Origin: Beijerinckiaceae bacterium
GTDB taxonomy: Bacteria; Pseudomonadota; Alphaproteobacteria; Rhizobiales; Beijerinckiaceae
Assembly (NCBI GenBank): GCA_947475995.1
Contig: CANJNI010000002.1
Coordinates: forward strand, 1-64,000
DNA: 64,000 nt
Reading direction: 5' to 3'
In this document: positions 52,866-63,792 of the stretch, piece by piece
How positions within the stretch are numbered: the first letter of the stretch is position 1
How the letters are laid out: each line of letters begins with the position of its first letter
Position numbers and translations under genes: made by a program
Notes under the pieces: model-generated
The model's database searches: none
What the model saw: the letters and a program-made list of their open reading frames with translations, nothing else
What the model was told of the DNA's origin: nothing

Positions 52866-55695
52866 CGGCCCGCCCGGCGATCCTGCGCAGCGAGACGCCG
52901 CTTTCCATGTCGCTCTCCTGCCAGTCCGACAAATGGTTCGTGCGGCGCACCTCGACCGCCGTCACCTTGTATTCAGGGCAGTTGGTGGCCCAGTCGGAAT
53001 AGTCTGTCGTCACCACATTCGCGCCGGTCATCGGATGATGGAATGTGGTGTAGACGACGCCCGGCTGCATGCGCTCGCTGATGCGCGCGCGCAGCGACAC
53101 CTCGCCCGAGCGGCTGGCCAGCGCCACCAGATCGCCGTCGCGAACGCCGCGATTCTCCGCATCGAACGGGTGAATCTCCAGCACGTCTTCATCGTGCCAG
53201 ACATTATTGGCGGTGCGGCGCGTCTGCGCGCCCACATTATACTGGGAGAGAATTCGGCCCGTCGTCAGAAGAAGCGGGAAGCGCGGTCCTGTGCGCTCAT
53301 CGGTAGGGACAAACTCGGTAATCATGAACCGGCCCTTGCCGCGCACGAAACGCTCCGAATGCATGATTGGCGTTCCCAACGGAGCAGCATCGTTGCAGGG
53401 CCATTGCACCGAGCCGAGAGCGTCCAGCTTTTCGTAGGAGACGCCCGCGAATGTCGGGGTCAGCCGCGCAATCTCATCCATGATCTGCGCGGGATGCTCG
53501 TACTTCATCGCAAAGCCGAGCGCCTGCGCGAATCGCAAAGTGACTTCCCAGTCGGCGAGGCCGGCAAGCGGCTCCATGACCTTGCGGACGCGATTGATGC
53601 GCCGCTCGGCATTGGTGAACGTGCCGTCCTTTTCGAGAAAGGACGAACCCGGAAAAAACACATGCGCATATTTGGCGGTTTCGTTCAGGAAGAGGTCGTG
53701 AACGATCACGCATTCCATCGCCTCAAGTCCGGCGGTGACATGCTTCGTGTTGGGATCGGACTGCGCAATGTCCTCGCCCTGGATGTAGATGCCCTTGAAG
53801 CGCCCTCCGACAGCCTCATCCAGCATGTTCGGAATGCGCAGGCCAGGCTCATCGGACAGATCGACGCCCCAGAGGCTTTCGAACATTTCGCGCGTCGCGT
53901 CGTCGGACACATGCCGGTATCCGGAGAACTCGTGCGGGAACGAGCCCATGTCGCAGGACCCCTGAACATTATTCTGTCCGCGCAGCGGGTTCACCCCGAC
54001 GCCTTCGCGTCCGATATTGCCGGTCGCCATGGCCAGATTGGCCATGGCCATCACGGTGGTCGAACCCTGCGAATGTTCGGTCACGCCAAGGCCGTAGTAG
54101 ATCGCCGCATTGCCGCCGCTGGCGTAGAGACGCGCCGCCGCGCGCAGCTCACGCGCCGGAACGCCGGTTGCGCTTTCCGTCGCCTCGGGGGAATTCTGGT
54201 CCTGCGCGATGAACCGCGCCCAGTGTTCGAAGGCTTCGAGGTCGCAACGCTCTCGAACGTAGTCTTCCTTCACCAGCCCTTCGGTCACCACAACATGCGC
54301 CAGTGCGTTGACGAGCGCCACATTGGTTCCGGGCAATAGTTGCAGATGATGCGCAGCCGCAACATGCGGGGACTTGACGAGATCGATGCGGCGCGGATCG
54401 GCGACAATCAATTGAGCGCCCTGCCGCAGCCGCTTCTTGAGACGTGAAGCGAAAACCGGGTGCCCGTCCGTCGGATTTGCGCCGATCAACAGTACCACAT
54501 CGGCCTTTTCGACAGAGCGAAAATCCTGGGTGCCCGCCGATGTGCCGAACGTCTGCTTCAATCCATAGCCGGTCGGCGAATGGCAGACGCGCGCGCATGT
54601 ATCCACATTGTTGTTGCCGAAGCCCGCCCGGATGAGCTTTTGAAGCACAAAGACTTCTTCATTCGTGCAGCGTGAAGACGTGATGCCGCCGATGGAGTCG
54701 CGCCCATATTGTGCCTGAATGCGTCTGAATTCCGAAGCCGCATGCGCAAACGCTTCTTCCCAGGTCACTTCACGCCACGGATCGCTGATGCGTGCGCGAA
54801 TCATTGGCTTCCTGATGCGATCGGAATGCGTCGCATAGCCCCAGGCAAATCGTCCCTTCACGCACGAATGGCCTTCATTGGCCTTGCCGTCCTTCGACGG
54901 AACCATCCGGACCACGCGGTCGCCCTGCATTTCCGCCCGGAATGAACAGCCGACGCCACAATAGGCGCAGGTCGTCACGACCGACCTGGTGGGCGTTCCC
55001 ATCTGGATGACGGACTTTTCGTTCAGCGTCGCGGTCGGGCAGGCCTGCACGCAAGCGCCGCAGGACACGCATTCGGAGCCCAGAAAATCAACGCCTCCCG
55101 GCGAGACTTTCGAATCGAGACCGCGTCCCTCGATCGTCAGCGCAAACGTGCCCTGCACCTCTTCGCACGCGCGCACGCAGCGCGAACACACGATGCACTT
55201 CGATGAATCGAAGGTGAAATAAGGGTTGCTCTCGTCTTTGGGTTCCTGCCGGTGCTTGTCGCCATCGTATCCATAGCGCACGTCCCGAAGGCCGACCGCG
55301 CCCGCCACGTCCTGCAATTCGCAATCGCCATTGGCCGAACAGGTCAGGCAATCAAGCGGATGATCGGAGATATAAAGCTCCATCACGCCCTTGCGGAGCT
55401 TCGCCAGACGATCGGTCTGGGTGTGAACGACCATGCCGTCCTCTGCCGGCGTCGTGCAGGATGCGGGCGTTCCTCGACGTCCGTCGATTTCCACCAGACA
55501 CAGGCGGCAAGAACCGAAGGCCTCCACCATGTCGGTAGCGCAAAGCTTCGGAATGGACATGCCCGCCTGCATGGCTGCGGCCATCACGGATGTACCGCCC
55601 GCCACAGTAACGGACCTGCCGTCGATACGCAGTGTCACAGTGTTTGCGCCTGGGCGCAGCGGCGTTCCGAAATCCCTGTCGCGAACGAATGTCAT
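52852..55695 (-). CDS. fdsA: NAD-dependent formate dehydrogenase alpha (molybdenum) subunit
   Basis: FdsA oxidises formate to CO2 at a bis-MGD Mo centre. The protein has about 947 residues. The N-terminus (1-240) carries a 2Fe-2S domain (GSCRLCLVE) and further Fe-S motifs CLTCSANGDC, CIVCSRCVRACEE and CVSCGACVQACP. The catalytic domain has CAYCGVGCSF and the Mo-ligand cysteine in RVCHSPTGYGL; it is not selenocysteine. The start at 55695 has GAAGGG at the right distance; 55704 is an alternative. It sits between fdsB and fdhD. Confidence 0.96.
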   Translation of the reverse strand: MTFVRDRDFGTPLRPGANTVTLRIDGRSVTVAGGTSVMAAAMQAGMSIPKLCATDMVEAFGSCRLCLVEIDGRRGTPASCTTPAEDGMVVHTQTDRLAKLRKGVMELYISDHPLDCLTCSANGDCELQDVAGAVGLRDVRYGYDGDKHRQEPKDESNPYFTFDSSKCIVCSRCVRACEEVQGTFALTIEGRGLDSKVSPGGVDFLGSECVSCGACVQACPTATLNEKSVIQMGTPTRSVVTTCAYCGVGCSFRAEMQGDRVVRMVPSKDGKANEGHSCVKGRFAWGYATHSDRIRKPMIRARISDPWREVTWEEAFAHAASEFRRIQAQYGRDSIGGITSSRCTNEEVFVLQKLIRAGFGNNNVDTCARVCHSPTGYGLKQTFGTSAGTQDFRSVEKADVVLLIGANPTDGHPVFASRLKKRLRQGAQLIVADPRRIDLVKSPHVAAAHHLQLLPGTNVALVNALAHVVVTEGLVKEDYVRERCDLEAFEHWARFIAQDQNSPEATESATGVPARELRAAARLYASGGNAAIYYGLGVTEHSQGSTTVMAMANLAMATGNIGREGVGVNPLRGQNNVQGSCDMGSFPHEFSGYRHVSDDATREMFESLWGVDLSDEPGLRIPNMLDEAVGGRFKGIYIQGEDIAQSDPNTKHVTAGLEAMECVIVHDLFLNETAKYAHVFFPGSSFLEKDGTFTNAERRINRVRKVMEPLAGLADWEVTLRFAQALGFAMKYEHPAQIMDEIARLTPTFAGVSYEKLDALGSVQWPCNDAAPLGTPIMHSERFVRGKGRFMITEFVPTDERTGPRFPLLLTTGRILSQYNVGAQTRRTANNVWHDEDVLEIHPFDAENRGVRDGDLVALASRSGEVSLRARISERMQPGVVYTTFHHPMTGANVVTTDYSDWATNCPEYKVTAVEVRRTNHLSDWQESDMESGVSLRRIAGRADAAE

Positions 55696-55708
55696 GGCCG
55701 GCATCCCT

Positions 55709-57280
55709 TCATCGCGCGCTCGCCATTTGCGTCAGCGGGCGCTGGAAATCTTCGGGAAAATGTTTCAGCGCGCTCAGCACCGGCATGGGAGTCAGTCCTC
55801 CCAGCGCACAGAGCGAGCCGTCCTGCATGGTGACGCACAGATCCTCGACCAGGGCAAGATTTGCGGCCCGGTTCTCGTGGCGCACGATTTTGTCGATGGT
55901 CTCGACGCCGCGCCGCGATCCGATGCGACAAGGCGTACACTTGCCGCAACTCTCCTGAGCGCAGAATTCAAAAGCAAAACGCGCCTGCGCGGCGAGGTCC
56001 ACGCTATCGTCGAACACCACGACGCCGCCGTGACCGAGCATGCCCCCCGCAGCCGCCATGGCTTCGTAGTCGAGCGGCGTGTCCAGAAGCGCATCGGGAA
56101 AGTAGGCGCCGAGCGGTCCGCCGACTTGCACGGCGCGCACCGGCCTTCCGCTCGCAGTTCCGCCGCCGATCTCCATCACAAGCTCGCGCAATGTGATCCC
56201 GAAGGCGATTTCATAAAGACCGCCGCGTTTGACATTCCCGGCGAGCTGCAACGGCATCGTCCCGCGCGAGCGGCCCATCCCGAAATCCGCATAGGCCTTG
56301 TGGCCGCGTGCAAGGATGAACGGCGCGGCCGCAAGCGACAACACATTGTTGATCACGGTCGGCTTGCCGAACAGGCCGCTGATCGCCGGTAGCGGCGGCT
56401 TGGCGCGGACCTGCCCGCGCTTGCCTTCAAGGCTTTCCAGCAGCGACGTTTCCTCGCCGCAAATATATGCGCCCGCTCCGACGCGCAGCTCGATGTCGAA
56501 CGCGCCTGAAAGCTGGCCAAAGTTCTGGCCCACATTAACGCCGAGATGGCCCGCCTCGCGCGCGCGGCGGATCGCTTCGCGCATCGTGGAAGCCGCCTGC
56601 GGATATTCGGAGCGGATGTAGATGAAGCCGCGCGTCGCCCCCACCGCAAGCCCTGCGATCGTCATGCCCTCGATCAGGCAATACGGATCGCCTTCCATCA
56701 ACATGCGATCCGCGAATGTGCCGCTGTCGCCTTCATCCGCATTGCAGACGATATATTTCTGCTGCGCCTGCGCGCCCGCGACCGTGCGCCATTTGACGCC
56801 CGTCGGAAAACCCGCGCCGCCGCGCCCGCGCAGGCCCGAAGCCACGATTTCCTCGATGATTTCCGGAGCCGTCAGATGAAGCGCGCGCAACAGTCCCGCG
56901 AAGCCGCCATGCGCGCGATAATCATCGAGCGAAAGCGGGTCAGTGACGCCGACGCGCGCGAAGGTCAGGCGGCTCTGTCGCATGAGGAGCGGCAGCGACT
57001 CGGTAGGCCCCAGCAAGAGCGCATGCGCGCCGCCGCGCAGAAAATCGGCTGCGAAAAGCGATTCCACGTCCCCGGCGCGCACCGGCCCGTAGGCGACGCG
57101 ACCGGAAGGCGTCTCGATCTCCACCAGCGGCTCCAGCCAGTAGAGCCCGCGCGAACCGTTGCGGATGATCTGGATGTCGAGACGCCGCGCATCGGCTTCG
57201 AGCGCAATCGCGCGCGCGACGCGATCCGCCGCCACGGAGCGCGCGCCGGAATCGCCCGGCACATAGACCCGGATACTCAT
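55709..57280 (-). CDS. fdsB: NAD-dependent formate dehydrogenase beta (diaphorase) subunit
   Basis: FdsB is NuoF-like and passes electrons from FdsA to NAD. The 523-residue protein has an N-terminal thioredoxin-like segment (about 1-110). It then shows the FMN site GLRGRGGAGFPTGVKWR, the NADH-binding ICGEETSLLESLEGKRG and the 4Fe-4S motif QESCGKCTPCRIGSRRG. Its start overlaps the fdsG stop by four bases. Confidence 0.96.
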   Translation of the reverse strand: MSIRVYVPGDSGARSVAADRVARAIALEADARRLDIQIIRNGSRGLYWLEPLVEIETPSGRVAYGPVRAGDVESLFAADFLRGGAHALLLGPTESLPLLMRQSRLTFARVGVTDPLSLDDYRAHGGFAGLLRALHLTAPEIIEEIVASGLRGRGGAGFPTGVKWRTVAGAQAQQKYIVCNADEGDSGTFADRMLMEGDPYCLIEGMTIAGLAVGATRGFIYIRSEYPQAASTMREAIRRAREAGHLGVNVGQNFGQLSGAFDIELRVGAGAYICGEETSLLESLEGKRGQVRAKPPLPAISGLFGKPTVINNVLSLAAAPFILARGHKAYADFGMGRSRGTMPLQLAGNVKRGGLYEIAFGITLRELVMEIGGGTASGRPVRAVQVGGPLGAYFPDALLDTPLDYEAMAAAGGMLGHGGVVVFDDSVDLAAQARFAFEFCAQESCGKCTPCRIGSRRGVETIDKIVRHENRAANLALVEDLCVTMQDGSLCALGGLTPMPVLSALKHFPEDFQRPLTQMASAR

Positions 57281-57792
57281 GTCCGATGTCTCCGGATAGT
57301 TTCGACGAGGGTGTCGAGCGCCGCCTCATCCAGCCTGCCGATGACCTCGTCGTCGAGCATCGCGGCGGGCGAGAGCGCGCAATTGCCCAGGCAATAAACC
57401 GTCTCGAACGTGATAGCCCCGTCGGGGCTCGTCTGGCCGGGCAGCAGGCCATGACGATGATGCACATGATCGGCGAGCCGCCCGGACCCCGTCGCCTGAC
57501 AGGATTCGGCGCCGCACAGGCGCAGCACATGCGCGCCGGTCGGCGTCTGGCGAAAGTCGTGATAGAACGACAGCGCGCCGTGGACCTCGGCCTTCGAAAT
57601 GTTCAGCGTATCGGCAATAAGCGGCAGCGCGGCCCGGTCGACATAGCCGAAGCGCTTCTGCAATTCGTGCAGGATCGGCAGGAGCGCAGTGGCGATCTCT
57701 CCGTCCGGGCCGAGAAAATCAACTGCCTGCGCCCGCGCTGTCGCGATGATCGTGCGCGCCGACTCTTCATCCCATCTCGATAGGCTGTCCAC
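57277..57792 (-). CDS. fdsG: NAD-dependent formate dehydrogenase gamma subunit
   Basis: FdsG is NuoE-like and binds a 2Fe-2S cluster. The 171-residue protein has the cluster cysteines in CGAESCQATG and VYCLGNCALSP, together with FGYVDRAALPLIADTLNISK in the N-terminal helical part. It is the first gene of the fdsGBA-fdhD-fdsD operon. No LysR-type fdsR regulator is next to it; a divergent DedA-type gene is. Confidence 0.95.
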   Translation of the reverse strand: MDSLSRWDEESARTIIATARAQAVDFLGPDGEIATALLPILHELQKRFGYVDRAALPLIADTLNISKAEVHGALSFYHDFRQTPTGAHVLRLCGAESCQATGSGRLADHVHHRHGLLPGQTSPDGAITFETVYCLGNCALSPAAMLDDEVIGRLDEAALDTLVETIRRHRT

Positions 57793-57979
57793 CCGGCATC
57801 CTCACTTGCCGTAACTGATCCACCGCACCCTGCGGCGGGGGCAGTCAACATTGCATTCATGACAGGTTCAAGGCGCGGCGCAACCGCTTCCCGTGCGCCT
57901 TGCGGGTCGCTGAATCGGAGTGCTATCGGGTTATCCGGTCGGCCTCCGGGCTGCTGATTCCCTCCGTCCGCGTGGTCCC

Positions 57980-58561
57980 ATGTTCAAACGTCTTTATGAC
58001 TGGACGCTCGCCCTTGCGGAAAGCCCCCGCGCTCCCTGGGCGCTTGCGGGCGTGGCGTTTGCTGAAAGCTCTTTCTTCCCCATTCCGCCCGACGTGGTGC
58101 TGGTGCCCATGTCGCTGGCCCAGCCCCGCAAGGCCTGGACCTATGCGGCGATCTGCACGATCGCCTCGGTGGCGGGCGGCATTGTGGGATACGGGATCGG
58201 CTATCTTCTGTACGACACAATCGGACACTGGCTCATTACGCTTTACGGCTATGGGCAGAAGATGGAGGCGCTGCGGATCTTTTATGCGGAATGGGGCTGG
58301 GCCTTCATTCTCGTGAAGGGGCTCACGCCGATTCCCTACAAGCTCGTGACCATCGTGAGCGGGCTGCTCGAATACAATTTCCTGCTGTTTGTCGTGCTGT
58401 CGGCGATCACGCGCGGCGCGCGTTTCTTCCTCCTTGCTGCAGTGCTGAACAAGTTCGGAGCAAAAATCCGTGAATTGCTCGAAAAGCATTTCGCCATATT
58501 CATGGTGATCATTGTGGTTTCGATCGTCGGCGGGTTCTGGCTGGCGAGCCGCATGTTCTGA
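57980..58561 (+). CDS. DedA/SNARE-associated family membrane protein, YqaA type
   Basis: The 193-residue integral membrane protein has about five predicted helices. It contains the family motif AFAESSFFPIPPDVVLVPMS and a later KGLTPIPYKLVTIVSGL, where the paired prolines and charged residue form the re-entrant transport site. DedA-type proteins help flip undecaprenyl phosphate or phospholipids. The start at 57980 (MFKRLYDW) is chosen; upstream codons read from a GTG are not conserved. It precedes dsbB. Confidence 0.88.
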   Translation: MFKRLYDWTLALAESPRAPWALAGVAFAESSFFPIPPDVVLVPMSLAQPRKAWTYAAICTIASVAGGIVGYGIGYLLYDTIGHWLITLYGYGQKMEALRIFYAEWGWAFILVKGLTPIPYKLVTIVSGLLEYNFLLFVVLSAITRGARFFLLAAVLNKFGAKIRELLEKHFAIFMVIIVVSIVGGFWLASRMF

Positions 58562-58587
58562 TTGTTCGGGCGTACCGGGAGCAACCG

Positions 58588-59091
58588 ATGGCGATGCCGC
58601 GCAAGCTGGATGACGTGACGGCCGTGCAAGCTGCGCTGGCGATTCTGCTCGGCGCCAGCGCCACCATCGCGGGCGCGTGGATCTTCGAATATTTCGGCTA
58701 TCTGCCCTGCGAGCTCTGCCTGAAGCAGCGCTGGGCCTATTATGCAGGCGTTCCGCTGGCGTTGGCCGTAACTTTAATCGCGTGGCGCAGCCCACGCGGG
58801 CTTGCGCAGGCGGGCTTCGCGCTGTTGGGACTTTTGTGGGTCGGCAGCGCGATCTTCGGGACCTATCATGCGGGCGTCGAATGGGGTTGGTGGCCGGGCC
58901 CGTCGGACTGCACCGGCACACTCACCAAGGCCCCGTCCATCAACGACTTCCTGCAGCAGCTCCAGACCGTGAAGGTCGTGCGTTGCGACGCCGTGGCGAT
59001 CCGCATCCTGGGCCTTTCGCTGGCCGGCTGGAACGCGGTGATTTCCGCCGGCATGGCGGCGGCCGCCTTCGTGGGCGCGCGGGCCCGCTGA
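58588..59091 (+). CDS. dsbB: Disulfide bond formation protein B
   Basis: DsbB reoxidises DsbA with ubiquinone. The 167-residue protein has four predicted helices, the first periplasmic cysteine pair in PCELCLKQRW, and the second pair Cys in SDCTG and VRCDA. GGGAG lies before the ATG at 58588. It follows the DedA-type gene by 26 bp. Confidence 0.92.
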   Translation: MAMPRKLDDVTAVQAALAILLGASATIAGAWIFEYFGYLPCELCLKQRWAYYAGVPLALAVTLIAWRSPRGLAQAGFALLGLLWVGSAIFGTYHAGVEWGWWPGPSDCTGTLTKAPSINDFLQQLQTVKVVRCDAVAIRILGLSLAGWNAVISAGMAAAAFVGARAR

Positions 59092-59097
59092 GATTCT

Positions 59098-60309
59098 CTA
59101 CGGCGCCGCTTCGTTTTCTTCCAGCGCGAGCCGCGCCCGGGCCCGCAATTTTTCCGTCTCGCTCTTGAGCTGTCCGCAGGCCGCCAGAATATCGCGTCCG
59201 CGTGGCGTCCGGACCGGACTGGCATAGCCGGCGTTGAAAACGATGTCGGAAAATTTCTCGATCGTTTCCCAGTCGGAACACTCGTATTGCGTGCCCGGCC
59301 ACGGGTTGAACGGAATGAGATTGATCTTCGCCGGTATTCCCTTGAGCAGGCGCACCAGTTCGCGCGCTTCCGCGGGTGAATCGTTGACGCCCTTCAGCAT
59401 CACATATTCGAACGTGATGCGCCGCGCATTCGAGACGCCCGGATAGTTGCGGCAAGCCTCCAGCAATTCGCGGATCGGGTATTTCTTGTTGAGCGGCACC
59501 AGCGTATTGCGCAGGTCGTCCCGCACCGCATGAAGGGAGATCGCCAGCATCGAACCGGCTTCATCCCCAAGCGGACCGATCTGCGGCACGACGCCCGAGG
59601 TCGAGACCGTGATGCGTCTTTTCGACAGCGACAGGCCTTCGCCATCCGACATGACGCCGATCGCGTTGCGCACATTGTCGAAATTGTAGAGCGGCTCGCC
59701 CATGCCCATGAAGACGATGTTGGAGATGGCCCGAACGCCTTCGCCGGAGGGGATCGGGCCATCGGTCGGCGGCGTCTGGCCCGGAAAATCGCCGAGCTGG
59801 TCGCGCGCCGCCACTAGCTGCTGGACGATCTCGCGCTGCGTGAGGTTTCGGACAAGCTTCTGGGTGCCGGTGTGGCAGAAGGTGCAGGTCAGCGTACAGC
59901 CGACCTGGCTCGACACGCAGAGCGTCCCGCGGTCGCTCTCGGGAATATAGACGCACTCGATCTCGGCGCCCTTGTCGCGCGCATCGACCGGCGGCATGCG
60001 GAAAAGCCATTTGCGGGTGCCGTCGCTCGACACCTGCTGGCTGACGACTTCGGGCCGCCCCAGCGTATAATGTTTGACAAGCCTGGCCCGCAACGGCTTG
60101 CCGATATTGAGCATCGCGTCGAAAGACGTAGAGCCCTGGAAATAGATCCAGTGCCAGAGCTGCGACACGCGCATGCGGATTTCGCGATCGGGGAGCCCCA
60201 GCGACCGGAGGGTTTCGGCAAGGTCGGTCCGGCTCGCGCCAACAAGCGAGGAGCCGAACGGCAGGGCTGCGGATTGGTCGGCCGCAGGATTTTCGGGAAC
60301 GGAAGCCAT
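59098..60309 (-). CDS. rlmN: 23S rRNA/tRNA adenine-C2 methyltransferase (radical SAM)
   Basis: RlmN methylates A2503 of 23S rRNA and A37 of some tRNAs. The protein has 403 residues from the ATG at 60309. The radical SAM motif is [11 protein letters not shown] (CxxxCxxC). The methyl-carrying cysteine lies in DILAACGQL near the C-terminus, and GMGEPLYN is the SAM-binding GGE block. The opening [14 protein letters not shown] forms the N-terminal RNA-binding domain. Confidence 0.96.
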   Translation of the reverse strand: MASVPENPAADQSAALPFGSSLVGASRTDLAETLRSLGLPDREIRMRVSQLWHWIYFQGSTSFDAMLNIGKPLRARLVKHYTLGRPEVVSQQVSSDGTRKWLFRMPPVDARDKGAEIECVYIPESDRGTLCVSSQVGCTLTCTFCHTGTQKLVRNLTQREIVQQLVAARDQLGDFPGQTPPTDGPIPSGEGVRAISNIVFMGMGEPLYNFDNVRNAIGVMSDGEGLSLSKRRITVSTSGVVPQIGPLGDEAGSMLAISLHAVRDDLRNTLVPLNKKYPIRELLEACRNYPGVSNARRITFEYVMLKGVNDSPAEARELVRLLKGIPAKINLIPFNPWPGTQYECSDWETIEKFSDIVFNAGYASPVRTPRGRDILAACGQLKSETEKLRARARLALEENEAAP

Positions 60310-60354
60310 GACGGCCTTATATAGGGATGAGGCCGCCCGCGCCAAACAGGCGCG

Positions 60355-61080
60355 TCATTCGCGGATAACGTCCTCGTTGATCCAGAACAGGCCGGGGTCA
60401 GGCCGCTCCTTCAGGTCGACGTTGAAGAGCGACACCACGGTCTCGAACCCCTGCGGGTCCACCACGGTCCATTGCTTCAGGGCGAAGCTCTGCGGGTCGA
60501 AGATCAGGTTGATGCGCGAGGTGCCGCCAAACGTGGCCTTGTCCTCAATCAGGATGGAGGTTGCATTGGGGTTCTGGCCGACCTCTAGAACCTTCGTGTC
60601 CCGGGACAGGTCCAGCGCGTTCTTGAGCAGGAATTTCAGCGGCGTCTGGCTGATGAAGGCAAGATCCTGCGTGTTGAGCTTGCGGTTGCGCACCGCCACG
60701 CTGCGCCCGTCAGCCACGACTTCCATCACCGCCGGGGGCGCATACTGGAAGCGCAGCTTCCCCGGCTTCTGGACATAGAGCTTGCCTTCGGCGCGCTTTC
60801 CGTCCGCCCCGATCTGGATGAAATCCGCCACCATGGTGGTGACGCCGTTCAGCCAGGCATTGGCCTTCTGCACCGCCTGCGCGGCCGAAATGGTCGGCAC
60901 GGTCGCCGGCGCGGCGGCCCGCCCGATGGCCGACTGGGCGTTGTTGGCGGGCGGGCGCGGCTGGTTCAGCTGAATCGGCGCGCCCGGCGGACGCTGTTGC
61001 TGGGTCGGGGCGTTCTGGGCGAATGCCGACGTCGCCAGAAGGGCGCCGAGGCCGGCGGTCGCGAAGGCGCGGAAAATCAT
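60355..61080 (-). CDS. lolA: Outer-membrane lipoprotein carrier protein LolA
   Basis: LolA shuttles lipoproteins across the periplasm. The 241-residue protein has a signal peptide (to about TSAFAQ). A Gln/Pro-rich linker follows, then a LolA beta-sheet domain from about residue 70 with ANAWLNGVTTMVADFIQ, GKLRFQYAPP and NLIFDPQSFALKQWTVVD. The start at 61080 follows GAGGAGATACAGG. It lies directly downstream of ftsK on the same strand, as in many relatives. Confidence 0.93.
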   Translation of the reverse strand: MIFRAFATAGLGALLATSAFAQNAPTQQQRPPGAPIQLNQPRPPANNAQSAIGRAAAPATVPTISAAQAVQKANAWLNGVTTMVADFIQIGADGKRAEGKLYVQKPGKLRFQYAPPAVMEVVADGRSVAVRNRKLNTQDLAFISQTPLKFLLKNALDLSRDTKVLEVGQNPNATSILIEDKATFGGTSRINLIFDPQSFALKQWTVVDPQGFETVVSLFNVDLKERPDPGLFWINEDVIRE

Positions 61081-61140
61081 GTCCTGTATCTCCTCGCCGC
61101 AACCTGCTCTGCGGCTGTGGCGATTTGGGGGCATACGCAC

Positions 61141-63699
61141 TTACGCATCTTCGGGCTCGAAGGCGCCGCGATCAACTCCGCCGCCGACGAGAATTTCGCG
61201 CTTGCCCGCATGGTTCGCCGCACCCACAACGCCTTCGCGCTCCATCCGTTCAACCAGAGAGGCGGCCTTGTTGTAGCCCACCGACAGACGGCGCTGGATG
61301 TAGCTCGTCGAGCACTTGCGGTCGCGCAGCACGATATTCACGGCGCGGTCGTAGAGATCGCCCGACTCCTCGGCGTCCATGGAGCCCGGGGCGGGACCAT
61401 CGGAGTCAAGCGGAGCATCGTCATCAGACGTGATGCTCTCCAGGTATTCAGGCGCGCCCTGCATCTTGAGATGCGAAACGACCTTCTCGACTTCCTCATC
61501 CGACACGAAGGGTCCGTGAACGCGGGAAATTCGCCCGCCGCCCGCCATGTAGAGCATGTCGCCCTGGCCGAGCAGCTGCTCGGCGCCCTGCTCGCCGAGG
61601 ATGGTCCGGCTGTCGATTTTCGAAGTGACCTGGAACGAGATGCGGGTCGGAAAATTCGCCTTGATGGTGCCGGTGATGACGTCCACCGAGGGGCGTTGCG
61701 TGGCCATGATGAGGTGAATGCCCGCGGCTCGCGCCATCTGGGCGAGGCGCTGGATCGCGCCCTCGATGTCCTTGCCGGCGACCATCATCAGGTCGGCCAT
61801 CTCGTCCACGATCACCACGATATAGGGCAGGACCGAAAGGTCCATTTCTTCCTTCTCGTAGATCGCCTCGCCGGTTTCCCGGTCGTAGCCAGTCTGGATC
61901 GTACGGGTAATGACCTGCTTCTTGGCTGCGGCTTCCGCGACGCGCGCGTTGAAGCCGTCGATGTTGCGCACACCAAGCTTCGACATTTTCTTGTAGCGGT
62001 CTTCCATCTCGCGGACCGCCCACTTGAGCGCCACGACCGCCTTCTTCGGGTCCGTCACGACCGGCGTCAGCAGATGCGGAATGCCGTCATAGGCCGACAG
62101 TTCGAGCATCTTCGGATCGACCATGATCAGCTTGCACTCGCTCGGCTTGAGCCGGTAGAGCAGCGACAGGATCATGGTGTTGATGGCGACCGACTTGCCC
62201 GAGCCTGTCGTGCCCGCAACGAGCAGGTGTGGCATGCGGGCGAGATCGACGATCACCGGCTCGCCCCCGATGGTCTTGCCGAGCGCGATTGCGAGCTTGT
62301 GCCGCGATTTCTCGAAATCCTCCGACGCCAGAAGCTCGCGCAGAAAAACCGTTTCGCGCCGCTGGTTCGGCAATTCGATGCCGATGGCGTTGCGGCCCTG
62401 CACGACCGCGACGCGCGCCGAGATCGCCGACATGGAGCGCGCAATGTCGTCCGCAAGTCCGATGACGCGCGAAGACTTGATGCCGGGCGCAGGTTCCAGC
62501 TCGTAAAGCGTCACCACCGGACCGGGGCGGACGTTGAGGATTTCGCCCTTCACGCCGAAATCTTCCAGCACGCCTTCCAGCAGACGCGCGTTCTGTTGCA
62601 GGGCGTCTTCCGAAATCTTGTTCACCGCGCGGCGCTTGGGCTCGGTGAGCATGGCGAGCTGCGGCAGTTCGAACTGCGCGCGTTCAAAGAAGGTTGGCTG
62701 CGTTTCGCGCGACACGCGCTTGCCGGGCTTGAGGGCTGGCGCGGAGGGAATGACCCGCGCAGCGCCCGTTTCAGCCGCAATGGAAGGTTCGTCGTCATCG
62801 TCCCCGAAAGGTTCGGATGCCGGCGCTGGCGCCGGGGCTTGCGGGCCGGGACGCCGCAGCACCGCCGGAGCCTCGTTGAAGACAGGCTCGCGCCGCAGGC
62901 CCGGGGCCTGAATCGGCGCGTCGAAATCTTCGACGGGTTCGGGCTTGGGCTTGCGTTTGAACCTGCGCTGGACAGCCGCCCGCAGGCTCCAGAAGCCATG
63001 GATGACAGCCCCCAGCGAAACAAGGCCGATGCCCGGCTCGCCTTCCGCATCGTCCTCTTCGGATTTTGCGGCGTTGCGTTTCGCCCTGGCGGGAGCTTCC
63101 TCTTCCTCCTCCTCGTCCATGTCCGCGTAGGGGTCGGCCTCGAAGCCGTAGCCGGACGCCGCGCTCAACGACAGAAGCGCAATGGCGCCGCAGATCAGCG
63201 CATAGCCGAGGGTGACAATGCTGGAGCCGCCGAGCAGCGTGCGGGGCACGTACAGGACGGCGTCGCCCACAATGCCGCCGAGGCCGCTCGGCAGCGGCCA
63301 GCGGTCGCTGATCGGAAAGGTGGAGAGCACGGCCGCCGCACAAATGCTGCCGATGATCCATAGCAACAATCGCAGCTTGATGCGCCGCAGCTTGTGGCGG
63401 GTCAGCAGACGCCAGCCCCAGCAGGCGACCGGGAAAAGCACCGCGATGGAGGCCAGTCCAATGATCTGCATGACCAGATCGGCCGCGACTGCGCCCGGGG
63501 TGCTGAGGAAATTGCGGACCGGCCCTTTCGTGGCGTGGTTCCAGCTCGGGTCCTGCGCGGACCATGAGACGAGCGCCAGCGCCGTGCCGCCGCAAAGGGC
63601 CAGCATCAGGACGCCTGCAATTTCGGCGAGGCGGCGCGCGAAGAATTCGCGGACGCTGTCCGGAATCATGTCGAGTGCCGAAGAAGAAGTGGTGCGCAT
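61141..63699 (-). CDS. ftsK: DNA translocase FtsK
   Basis: FtsK pumps chromosome termini through the septum and activates XerCD. The protein has about 852 residues from the ATG at 63699. Four predicted transmembrane helices (about 25-170) and a linker rich in Asp/Glu/Pro (to about 330) precede the motor with Walker [17 protein letters not shown] and Walker B-type [13 protein letters not shown]. The winged-helix gamma domain at the C-terminus reads [21 protein letters not shown] CtrA box lies about 94 bp upstream. Confidence 0.96.
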   Translation of the reverse strand: MRTTSSSALDMIPDSVREFFARRLAEIAGVLMLALCGGTALALVSWSAQDPSWNHATKGPVRNFLSTPGAVAADLVMQIIGLASIAVLFPVACWGWRLLTRHKLRRIKLRLLLWIIGSICAAAVLSTFPISDRWPLPSGLGGIVGDAVLYVPRTLLGGSSIVTLGYALICGAIALLSLSAASGYGFEADPYADMDEEEEEEAPARAKRNAAKSEEDDAEGEPGIGLVSLGAVIHGFWSLRAAVQRRFKRKPKPEPVEDFDAPIQAPGLRREPVFNEAPAVLRRPGPQAPAPAPASEPFGDDDDEPSIAAETGAARVIPSAPALKPGKRVSRETQPTFFERAQFELPQLAMLTEPKRRAVNKISEDALQQNARLLEGVLEDFGVKGEILNVRPGPVVTLYELEPAPGIKSSRVIGLADDIARSMSAISARVAVVQGRNAIGIELPNQRRETVFLRELLASEDFEKSRHKLAIALGKTIGGEPVIVDLARMPHLLVAGTTGSGKSVAINTMILSLLYRLKPSECKLIMVDPKMLELSAYDGIPHLLTPVVTDPKKAVVALKWAVREMEDRYKKMSKLGVRNIDGFNARVAEAAAKKQVITRTIQTGYDRETGEAIYEKEEMDLSVLPYIVVIVDEMADLMMVAGKDIEGAIQRLAQMARAAGIHLIMATQRPSVDVITGTIKANFPTRISFQVTSKIDSRTILGEQGAEQLLGQGDMLYMAGGGRISRVHGPFVSDEEVEKVVSHLKMQGAPEYLESITSDDDAPLDSDGPAPGSMDAEESGDLYDRAVNIVLRDRKCSTSYIQRRLSVGYNKAASLVERMEREGVVGAANHAGKREILVGGGVDRGAFEPEDA

Positions 63700-63792
63700 C
63701 CTGATTCCGCAGCCGCGTCTAAAGTCCGCCGAAAGGACGGATTCCTGCCGCGGTTCTCGTCGAAGCCCGGACTCCACGCTAGGCGTAGCGGG

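Noticed and set aside
52756-54339. A 527-codon open frame antisense to fdsA
   Set aside because: The fdsA reading carries all cofactor motifs; this one has none.
60997-63363. A 788-codon open frame antisense to ftsK and lolA
   Set aside because: It spans two well-supported genes on the other strand and has the same shadow composition.
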